From Platerodrilus igneus (taxonomy: Eukaryota > Arthropoda > Insecta > Coleoptera > Lycidae), in NCBI GenBank assembly GCA_036346225.1, contig JARFIW010001215.1:9128501-9192500 (forward strand): a DNA stretch of 64,000 bases, in the 5' to 3' direction. The translations under genes were made by a program, and so were the position numbers. Positions 55,564-64,000 of this stretch are shown piece after piece (the stretch's first letter is position 1; each line of letters begins with the position of its first letter). A model generated the notes under the pieces. The model did no database searches. It saw only the letters and a program-made list of their open reading frames with translations, and had not been told where the DNA came from.

Positions 55564-56367
55564 ACACAATAAAATAAGAAACCCTTCAAAAGATGCGGTC
55601 TTTAACAATAACCTGAAGGGATTAAATACTGGAACGGAAATTTAACCCGAAGTTGTATGTTATTAAAGTCGACAGATATTGTATTTAAACAAATAAATGA
55701 CTTATGATGCATAACACAGCTTTGAGTTCATAGTAATACCATATAGAATAATTACTTACTCAGAGAAATAAACTAACTTTGAACATAACGGCACGCACTT
55801 GAATTCAGAGAAATAAAACACTTATTCAATCTCGCAAGTCCGCGAGCTTTTGGACTCTAACGCGCCTGGAAATAAACAACCCCAATTCCCACCGGCTGGC
55901 ATCCTTATATACATTTAAGTTAATTGAAAAATAACCCCTTTCTTGGCTCTCATAATCGGCTTAGGATACGCCGGTCGTAAATCTTTAAGATTAATTAAAC
56001 TGCCCATTGCCTAAGCTAGCCACACAAGTAGATCTCGGAAATAATTTTAGTTGAGTGCTCCGCTAATTGAAAAATTGCTTCAGACCACCCTGACATAAAT
56101 AGGATCCTAAAGCATGATTGACATCTAATCATAGATAGGAACTAATCTGACATATTTAGTGCCCTTAAAGTAAGTGCCTTTAGAAAACTGATTGACTCTT
56201 GGATTAGATCTTCCTGGAAACTTCGCTAGGACGCTACTTGGGTAGTCTAAAAGCGGTTAGCTCCAAGACCTTCATTCTAATAATTAGAATGCTAAAATTA
56301 AACTAGAAAATAACTATTTTTTAGAAATCATAGAACTAATTAGAGCATATTAAAATAGTATGTTACA
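55564..56367 (-). repeat. Right 804-bp arm
   Basis: Inverse of the left arm. Differences seen include AATTGGGG for AATCGGGG, TTTAATAAC for TTTCATAAC and ACTATTTT for ACTGTTTT (minus-strand reading). The lack of gaps implies a recent origin or ongoing correction between the arms. Confidence 0.85.
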
Positions 56368-57524
56368 AGCGTTTGAAATTCAAATTATTCACAAATTACT
56401 TTAAATGATGTGTATATAAAGATAACTTCAAATACCTGCAACTCCTCTGAATGTGCCTGGGTTGTACATGGACCTTGATACAGGATACAACAAGATCGCC
56501 TTGAATGCTTGCAGTGAATACCTGTTAAAAGTACGTTTTAGTTTTATGTTCAAATGGAATTGACTTTAGTTTTTAGGTTCTACAAATAACTACTACTTCA
56601 TCAACTGTATACTTTAATCGGCTCTATTACTAAGAACACTTTCAATACTTCACCAATATCAATTGGACCGTAATCCTATAAGACTGGACCCTGTTGCAAA
56701 ATATCTCGATATCACTGGTGCAACTCTTCAATAACACAAGAGATGACCCGATGTTTGGTTTAATTGGAATTCCTCCTCTGGAACTTGCTCGGTTGTATAA
56801 CCTTATCACTTATTTTCTGATACACCTTTTTATAAACATGAAACTCAGTGGAGTATAATTTTGTTAATCATTCAAATAAAATGCATACACGTTAAAACAT
56901 ATATATTAATTTTTTCAATTTAATTACAGGCCCCTCAAGCCAAAAACATCTATACAGTATACAAAATTTTAATCAACTTTTTATATTCTAAACATTTATC
57001 ACCTAGGAAATCTAAAAACATTTACATTTTGCCTACTATATAATAATTAAAGGGATACATTCATTTACTTCATCCTTAACTGTACTTAATTGCTATTTTG
57101 GAACAGATTCTGGTATTATTTATATTAATTTTCATTTGTTGACATTTCATAAATATTCATCACTTTATAATTAAACAACACTAAACGACTTTCATTTTAG
57201 GTACATAAAATAAATAATGTAATGGAGTATCCTGAACAATTACAAACAATATTTCTATCAATAAAGCCTATACACATTCAGTTGAAGTTACATTAGATAC
57301 CCTTCGTATTGAAAAACAGTGAAACAATGCTTTTTCAAACCTCAAACGCTGCATCCCTAGTACAAAACATTCTATCTGCGCTTAACAAGTAATTATTTAT
57401 CAATCTTTGTTTACCGTAGTGTTTTAAATTTAGAATAGCTTGATAAAAGTGGTAAATTAATGTTTTTATCCTCAGTACTAACAACTACCTTTTTTTATAA
57501 ACCATTTTATAATCTCAAATACTA

Positions 57525-57525
<1 letters not shown>

Positions 57526-57573
<48 letters not shown>

Positions 57574-57693
57574 ATATAAGCTCATGGACTAGTCTAGTAT
57601 AAAAGTTTTTGATAAAATGTTACGATACAATTGGGATATTTTAGGACTATTTTGGACTAAAATATCCCAATTGTACCAATTTAACATTTTATA

Positions 57694-57729
<36 letters not shown>
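57526..57729. repeat. Hairpin flanked by two (AT)n arrays
   Basis: AT arrays at 57526-57570 and 57698-57729 enclose an inverted pair, 57612-57644 and 57657-57692, sharing CAATTGGGATATTTTAG / CTAAAATATCCCAATTG perfectly and continuing with a few mismatches, around a 12-base loop. The entire 200 bases can fold on itself, as AT arrays also pair. Confidence 0.75.
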
Positions 57730-57732
<3 letters not shown>

Positions 57733-58520
57733 AATGTTAGTAGGGACTTAAAGGGTTCTAAGGGTTGTTTTGTTGAAGGTAGTGTATGCCAAATAAAGAA
57801 AGCCAAATATCAGATCCCGTAACTGAGAAATTTATGTTTGCCGTACTTTACAAACGTTAAAGTATTGGAAATATTAGTCAAAATGTAAGTGCCAAGACGT
57901 AAAAACAATGACTTGATGACGTGATAAAACACAGTATTCAAGGATTTACACTGAGTTGTATGTTGAATAAGCCATAGAACGTACATTTGCTAACCGGATG
58001 CGTCTGTAGAAATTACACTATTCACCACGCAGATCCAGGTTTATATGTGTAACATTTCGGCATTTATTTTAATAGAATCAACCTTTGGACAAACATGTAA
58101 TATCAAAATTATAAGTAGTAGCATTGTCAAATATGATTGAAGGGTTGTGAAATATTAAGGACCAATGATTGAACATTTATATGCGAAAAGAGAAAGTGCA
58201 AAAGACAGTGTATAAGGTATTAGTGACACGAACTTGTGGGAACGATATTATTGGATGGAATTTGTATACAATGTAATAAAGAGTAGGCATATTTGAATTG
58301 TAATTATCACCAAGGCAAAAGATAAACAGGGAGTTCGATTTATAATATTTTGGTTGTAAGACGTTTTTTTGTAAACTGCGCTAAGTTTTGAATATTTAAA
58401 GAATCAATAAATGAATTTGAAAGTTTAAGAGTTTGATTAATATATAAAGAAGAGTACAGGTAAGCAAGAGTAATAATAATTAAAAGCAACGACGAAGTGA
58501 AACGGTTAAGAGTGGATTAA
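57730..58520. other. Non-coding stretch
   Basis: No gene or repeat recognised. Confidence 0.35.
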
Positions 58521-59050
58521 AGTAACAGTGGAAAAGGCGTAGTAAATATTGGGAATTTAGAACGAGATAAAGGCAGACAGGCATTGAATGGTATATATAT
58601 GAAACTGAAGGCGATATTAATGGAATAGATTTGGATATGGTAAAACGGATAGAATGCTATGGAATGGTTATTAAAGGATAGCAGTGAATTGGAAAGAGTG
58701 GACTTAGGAGGAAAGCATTGAGTTTGGAACGAGCGGAATTTGGAACAGGAAAGCAGTGGAGCAGCAGGAGGAGTAATACGAGAAAAGAAGAATAAACTAG
58801 GAAAATTAGCGCAGGGGAAGTTATACAAAAAGGTAGTCAAAATTCTAAATTTGGGTATATTTATTTTAGATTTGGGGAGATCAAAATTCATTGAAAGAAA
58901 CCTGGAACTGGATAGCAGATCGTTCATAGTGATAGTGCAGCTGTGTAAAGACGCATACGACGAGTTAGATTGTTGAGCCAGTTTTTCAAAGAGGCCGGCG
59001 ACGAAGTGTAAAATAGGTGAGTACTGTGGTTTTAACGTCAAAGTCATTAA
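58521..59050 (+). other. Purine-rich stretch with possible splice donor
   Basis: The plus strand is rich in GGAA/GGAGGAA words. A 78-codon frame at 58740-58976 (MEQESSGAAGGVIREKKNK) has no recognisable domain. TAGGTGAGTACTG at 59014 is a strong donor-like site. It could be a 5' exon of an unseen transcript; the long minus-strand frame over the same bases is probably a by-product of the base composition. Confidence 0.25.
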
Positions 59051-59369
59051 TTTTGTAATATTAATTAATTTGGCACAAGGCTACGTGGATCATATATAAA
59101 AATTTGGCATATACAAGTGTAAAATATCACAGGTACTAAAACAAAAGGTAGTGCTGTTTGGTTGGTGCATTGCACATCTACTTACCACTGAACCCACGGT
59201 AAGTAGGTGGATACCCTGGGAAGAAAGAGTTTTCAAATAGTCGAGGCATATTTAACACAGTTTTGTTTATAAACCAACCAAACGAAAATAAAGCACGTAA
59301 CGTAAAAATAGATTTTGCATATCACATATAAAATTAAAATAATAAAAAAAAGTAGGGGGTGTAGCATAA

Positions 59370-59407
<38 letters not shown>

Positions 59408-60870
59408 CATAGGAGATGACAACCGAGATGCAGATTCAAATCCTGTCCAAGACCTTATATTTTTCTTCTTTCAATTACTAGCTCGATTTGAAATGATCAT
59501 TTGGGCTTTGCACAACAAGTCTAAGTAATTATTTCATCTTACTAATTGCAATACGTTAATATTTATCAACTTACCTTGTGTAAAAAACTATCTAAAATAT
59601 ATATATATATATATATTGTCGTGGAAATTATAGGTTAAGAAGGGTATATAGGTCTAGATAATAAATTTTTAACAACTGTGTATATAGGAAATAGGAACAA
59701 TTTATTTACGTGCCAAATTAATCAGTTTATATAGTGAAAACGGACGGTTATTAAGATATTTTTGTATTTCTAAATCAGAATGTTAAAAATGCATAAGGGA
59801 GGGTAAGCTTTAGAGTACATGAAAACTCAAGGATACGCATAATCAAGCGCATGGGATAAGAAACTGAGCTTTTGAGTATAAGAAAATCAATAATTTAAAC
59901 GCATATTTCCATTTAAATAAACGAAACGTTCGTTATACAAATCTTAAGAAGTGCAAAAACTCAGAATTATAAACTTTAAACGAACAATTTACTTCAAAGA
60001 AACACCTGATAGTTAAATGTCAAGTTCAAAGAACTGAAATATACGTTGGCACAAAATTCTATAGAATCGTTTGCAACGGTCGGTGCGACAAGCTGCTAAA
60101 ATAACAAATGCCTTGAAGACTAAGTGAAATGAAATATCTATAATGTAAAACAGACAGCGAACACGTATAATAAAACGTTGGTTACAATACACGTCTAAAA
60201 TACGCGGGAGATTTGGAGTTCAACCACAATTATCGATTTTCTGTAGCTTGAGAGCGGTTTTAAAAGAGACAATAAATATGGGTGAAACGAAGAAAGGTAG
60301 CTAGTGGGTTGGACTTTATAACGGGGGAAAGCAATATAATTGGTCGAAGGCTAGAAGTTTTGGGAAGCTATCATCGGTTAGATGTCCTTGAACGAATTTC
60401 TATGTAACAGCACGGTAAACTTGGAATTTTTCAGACGTTCTTTACGTTAAAAATTTGTAGAATCGATTTTTAATAACAAGTTTTTCGATGAAAGGAGGGT
60501 CCGTAAGAGGATTGAAAAGCGTATAAATACACTGGGAGAGGTATTAAAGCTCTCTTAAATAGCTCATGTATTTGCTATTACGTGCTCTTACGGTGTACTG
60601 ATTGACGAGCGTCTCAGCAGTAATGCCGTGGCTGCAATGACAGGTTAGGTTACTGTTAGAAATAGATATTATTATTAAAAAACACAAATTACATATTATT
60701 ATTAAAAACTTACAAATCACTTAACACGCATATCAGATCAGTCTGCAATAGTTTTAACAACAACTGTCGTTTATTAGTTGAATTATTATACAACATCCTA
60801 TTTAAAAGTGTGTAAAAGCTGTTAGTAACGTACCGGTAATGTATTAAAAGTGTGGTTGCACAAGTGGGTG
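59051..60870. other. Non-coding stretch with two AT arrays
   Basis: Contains (AT)n at 59372-59406 and 59597-59616. Next to the first is GATTCAAATCCTGTCC, a B-box-like word that may be the remnant of a tRNA-derived SINE. A TATA-like GCGTATAAATACAC lies at 60528. No gene recognised. Confidence 0.35.
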
Positions 60871-60876
60871 CTGGCT

Positions 60877-60884
60877 TATAAAAG
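60877..60884 (+). promoter_or_regulatory. TATA box of a possible gene start
   Basis: CTTATAAAAGGTGCAG fits a TATA box. About 25 bases on, TTACTACACG could be the start region. The first candidate ATG exon is 160 bases further. Confidence 0.35.
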
Positions 60885-61040
60885 GTGCAGTTACTACACG
60901 ATACTATCTAATGATAGGATGGTACTTTGGAAGCAAATTGAGAAATTTGAAACCAGTATGTGTGACGTGTAGTGATTATGGACGGTTAAGTTTGGTCAAG
61001 ACAATTATCCGGGTAAAAATACTAAAGGAGTGGAGATCAG

Positions 61041-61744
61041 ATGGATCCAGGCATAAACGCGAAGTGTATGGACACAATGACGAGGGTTTTGGTACACATC
61101 TTCAGAGGTAACGATGGACGAAGCTTACTCCAGGTAAAGAAAATTAATTTCTTGCTTTTGCTTGAACATTTGTGCTGATATTTTGTGCTTGAGTGTTTTA
61201 ACTTATTGGGGGTGTATTTTATTACCATAAAACTCATTTAAAAGGGTATATGTACAGGACAATTAATATTGATTATTTAAAAATGTTTATTAATGATATA
61301 AAAATGATGTTGTAAGGAGTAAACGGGTGTTTAGCTTTATTTTAAACAAAAATACGATGGGTAAAAGCATTTAGAGTAACTGGGTTATACTGAGCTCAAA
61401 ATAGACAAGAATAAAAATCAATTTAGGGTTGCACGACGGGCCCATTTACTCGTCTAAAATAAAATTGTTGGAATATATTAAAATCATGAAAATTTAAAAG
61501 ATTCAAAGATTGAGATGTAACATTTTTATCAAACTGGATATACAAATGTGTGAATATTTTCGTACTAATGGAAACTTATTAATATGTGTAAATAAAAAGG
61601 TTGTATGTCTTGTTGCATTATTTGAGTGGTAATTTCATTTGACTGTGTTTGTGAGAATGGAATGTACTTAGGATGGTAGGTATTCAAGAAGAAGCAGATT
61701 TCTGAGCTAGCCAGGGTGCGCAGAAATAAGGAGGCGTTCCAAAG
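61041..61744 (+). CDS. Possible first two exons of an unrecognised gene
   Basis: Exon 1, 61041-61133, begins MDPGINAKCMDTMTRVLVHI and ends CTCCAG before GTAAAG, exactly 31 codons. A second exon, 61689-61744, opens after TTCAAG with KKQISELARVRRNKEAFQ and ends before GTATTG. Phases fit (0, then 2). The joined peptide is Arg/Lys-rich, helical-looking and has no motif I know. The acceptor lacks a good pyrimidine tract. Further exons are not visible in the window. It may be chance. Confidence 0.3.
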
Positions 61745-62018
61745 GTATTGTAAGAATTTTTTTTTATTAAATTTATTTCAGAAAATTTTATGACGGCACA
61801 CCGACACTAGGGCTCGAATTGGTATAGAGAAATCCACTGCAATTATATGGCACCTAATCCGTGGGGCTAGAATTTCTTTAGTTTAATGATCCACAGCAAT
61901 ATATATATTGCTACACACTCTTTTCCTTTAGCCTGATATTTAATTTCGCTAACCTTCAAATATGTGTAGTTATCAAAATCTCGTGGAAAATGAAATAAAA
62001 AAAATATTTCCTTTTAAA

Positions 62019-62100
62019 GGCGCCGACTAGCTCAAACGGTTATTTTCCACGTAGCATGTACGACCATAACCTCAGGTCGAGGTTCTAGGGTTCTACTCTA
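62019..62100 (+). mobile_element. tRNA-like SINE head
   Basis: GGCGCCGACTAGCTCAAACGG has an A-box-like TAGCTCAAACGG, and 40 bases on GAGGTTCTAGGGTTC is a weak B box. The spacing fits a tRNA-derived polymerase III promoter, but the sequence does not fold into a proper tRNA, so a SINE remnant is the better call. Body and tail are not defined. Confidence 0.4.
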
Positions 62101-62160
62101 TTATCTATATCTACCAAAATAATGTGATGTACCAATTTATCAGTCAAATTTTATATCACA

Positions 62161-63070
62161 CACAAAAATTATAAACCTTTTTTTTTACTATGATTAAATA
62201 TTTACCGAATCCTGATAAAGTCTAGATGTACCTCCAGGTAATTTCTACAAATGGAGACGACACTGTGCTCTCCAAGAAGTTTCTGCAATTTCAAAAGCGT
62301 TTTAATAACCAATATTAAAATTTGAAAAATTACTATGGTCTGCAAATAAATGACAGAACTACTTGGTGACCTTTTCAGATTTGTTACAAACTGTAGCCAA
62401 AAGGTATACTAGAATTTTGAAAAACAAACTTGTTTCTACATCTAACATATATAATGCACAAACTATAATTTAGTCTTCAACTCAAATGTCAAAATAATAA
62501 TAATTAAAATGTCAAGAACTCATATGTCCCTTCTTCACTATTGTAACTTCCAAGAAACTATCTTTCACCATTTACTTTGTTGCAGCTCTCACCTAGCACC
62601 ATTCCATGAAAGTCTTCTCATTACCAGGAACCATACCATCATATCCTTTTGCCACACTTCTATATTCTCTTAGGTAAAATCAGTATTACCTTATGTCAAC
62701 TTCAAAATAAAATCAAAACTCCTTAAAATTCAAAATCATCAAATCTAATTATATTTTTTGTTCATATCAAATCTTATCAAACATTAAATCATATTAGATC
62801 TGTACAAAAATCTTGTCAAACATAAACATTAATTCTCAAATTAGAATTAGTACATTTCATCAAAAAATTATTTTATCAATCAAAAAATCAACATAACATC
62901 ACCTTGATTACCATAATAATCACAGCCTACCTTAATATTAAACATTTTAAATATTACATCAGACCACTATATACAAAATAATAAATAACATTTTTAAATC
63001 CCCAAATTTTGATACAGTCTTAATAAGCCAAAATTCAAAGGAAATTCTCCCCCCACCCCTTATCACAATT
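62161..63070. other. Non-coding AT-rich stretch
   Basis: No gene, RNA or repeat recognised. The strand composition (few G on the plus strand from 62500 to 63050) is noticeably skewed. Confidence 0.4.

Positions 63071-63073
<3 letters not shown>

Positions 63074-63117
<44 letters not shown>
63074..63117. repeat. (AT)n array
   Basis: 44 bases of pure AT. To its right a short frame (VLLTEFHERHPELHAGK at about 63150) looks protein-like, possibly transposon-derived, but is too short to assign. Confidence 0.85.
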
Positions 63118-63120
<3 letters not shown>

Positions 63121-63874
63121 CCAAGTTTTTCCTATTAATACAGTTCAAAAAGTTTTATTAACAGAGTTTCATGAGAGACATCCAGAACTACACGCTGGTA
63201 AATGTACTTCAACGTTTACTACAAAAGTGGACAAATGTTGTGGAAAAAAATAACATCGATCCTTAAAAGTTATTCTCAATGTGACAAACAAATTATGACG
63301 ACAAAGGCGAAAGGTAACCAATACATCCCTACTTTTTTTCAATATTTAATATTGATTGTCTTGATGGCGGTGTTGTAAAAGGAGCTACTTTTAATAATTG
63401 GCGGACTATAGCTTTTTATTTAAGCAAAACGTCACAAATTTCTGGTCTGCAAGGGCAATAGCATTTTCCTATCTATAAAATCGATGCAATGGTGTTTTTA
63501 ATAATATATAAGTACACATTTTTTTACAAATGACGTTTGTACAGTTTCGCCGCTGGGATGCTTCTAAACAGATATCTTGTGTATCGTACCTATTAAGTCG
63601 GGATGCGTCAACTTCTCACTTTTATAGGTGCGGTGAAGTAAATGCATAAATGATAGCATTACTTAAATTTTACTGATTGAATGAAACTTTTGTCGCGGAA
63701 TTTTCTCAAAAAATATCACTCTAGCTTCGATTTTTTGTGGATATTTTATTAGTTTGTAAACTCGTACTTGATTTTATTAGGCAATTTGATTCAAAGATTT
63801 GCAAATCTTTTCATCAAATTTCCATAGAAACCAAGTGTTCCTACAACTAAAAAAAATATGGGGCTAAATTGAAG
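63118..63874. other. Stretch without a recognised gene
   Basis: Apart from the short protein-like piece near 63150-63220 nothing is recognised. Confidence 0.35.
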
Positions 63875-64000
63875 TTCTTTCTGATATTACTTTTGATAAT
63901 ACTATACTTTAAGAATGTTTTTGTTGTAAGTAAATATTGCATCCTCAAATACTAAAACACAAAAAGCTACATGTGTAACCAAACTCCCTGTTAATTTTCT
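63875..64000 (-). repeat. Dispersed repeat S, copy 2, cut by window edge
   Basis: Related to 28970-29110. On the minus strand the frame LTGSLVTHVAFCVLVFEDAI is open to the edge of the window, whereas copy 1 has a stop in the matching stretch. The larger unit probably continues to the right. Confidence 0.45.

Larger units (their letters stand above)
54075..56367. mobile_element. 2293-bp element with 804-bp terminal inverted repeats
   Basis: Arms 54075-54878 and 55564-56367 are inverted copies of equal length (804 bp) without gaps; by eye I find only about three mismatches. The ends are TGTAACATAC...GTATGTTACA. AGCG at 54071-54074 and 56368-56371 is a 4-bp duplication, and copy 1 of repeat R gives the unoccupied site. 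The 685-bp centre has no open frame. TG...CA ends with a 4-bp duplication are shared by Ty3-type integrases and by Ginger DNA transposons, whose ends start TGTNR. A non-autonomous Ginger-like element, or an LTR element rearranged to inverted LTRs, are the options. Confidence 0.85.
53775..57525. repeat. Dispersed repeat R, copy 2, split by the long-TIR element
   Basis: Inverted relative to copy 1. The part 53775-54074 corresponds to about 25850-26150 of copy 1 and the part 56368-57525 to 24821-25850. Matching blocks include GCCACGGCTTTT, CACCTGTAA-type and GATACCCTTCG words. Copy 2 has about 90 extra bases next to its right AT array. A stretch at 56720-56870 stays open for 47 codons (FNNTRDDPMFGLIGIPPLEL and onward to a stop at about 56863), and the matching block of copy 1 is open too, so a coding origin is likely; family unknown. 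Confidence 0.6.

Noticed and set aside
58517..59047. 176-codon minus-strand frame
   Set aside because: Phe/Ser/Pro-rich with no domain; it is explained by the purine-rich opposite strand lacking stop complements.
62019..62100. Functional tRNA gene
   Set aside because: A- and B-box-like words exist but the arms do not pair as a tRNA should; a SINE head is more likely.

Overview
The window looks like AT-rich, repeat-dense nuclear DNA from an arthropod, most likely an insect. Reasons: spliced THAP and C2H2 zinc-finger genes; mariner, BEL/Pao, Ty3/gypsy and copia elements; CR1/Jockey-type and RTE-type LINEs; a copia primer-binding site that matches an internal part of initiator tRNA-Met; and many (AT)n arrays. 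I cannot name the order or species. Nothing bacterial, organellar or viral is visible. Few ordinary host genes are present; nearly all recognisable coding sequence belongs to mobile elements at different stages of decay.

Left part (1-30.8 kb). A zinc-finger array of at least 16 C2H2 fingers runs off the left edge (minus strand). A small four-exon THAP-domain gene follows at 2.6-3.7 kb. From 3.9 to 10.2 kb I see only non-coding DNA with two foldback/MITE-type elements. A decayed CR1/Jockey-type LINE (LINE-C) lies at 10.3-13.5 kb. At 13.55-16.04 kb is a mariner whose terminal repeats survive but whose middle is occupied by a piece of BEL/Pao pol. Fragments of gypsy integrase, a LINE reverse transcriptase (LINE-D), a probable Penelope-like remnant, a DDE-type transposase relic, and a gypsy pol carrying two SINE insertions follow to 23.1 kb. 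Then come an intronless ubiquitin-specific-protease pseudogene, the first copy of a dispersed repeat (repeat R), a 5'-truncated RTE LINE with a composite 3' end, and two MITEs.

Middle part (30.8-52.2 kb). This is a set of nested insertions. A LINE (LINE-A) hosts a copia element (identical 222-bp LTRs, TSD GTATT), a hAT element (TSD CTCTACGT) and a second LINE (LINE-B). LINE-B is itself split by a 6.9-kb DNA transposon (TIR CGTGGGCTTACTGCC, TSD ATAT) that encodes a transposase-like protein with an SDTCGGQNRN motif. That transposon in turn contains an RTE LINE (11-bp TSD), probably inside an intron. Target-site duplications, and coding frames that resume across the insertions, set the order.

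Right part (52.2-64 kb). Here a second copy of repeat R is split by a 2.29-kb element with 804-bp, nearly identical terminal inverted repeats, TG...CA ends and a 4-bp TSD (AGCG). The uninterrupted copy of repeat R at 24.8-26.15 kb serves as the empty site. This element has no visible protein and carries LTR-like promoter sequence in both arms. With the SDTCGGQNRN transposon, it is the best candidate for something undescribed. The remaining DNA is AT-rich with several (AT)n arrays, a strong hairpin between two of them, a possible promoter plus first exons at 60.9-61.7 kb, and a tRNA-like SINE head at 62.0 kb.

A recurring technical signal is single-base length change that breaks otherwise sound reading frames, often in short A or T runs, including in the young copia. 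Some apparent pseudogenes may therefore be sequencing or assembly artefacts.
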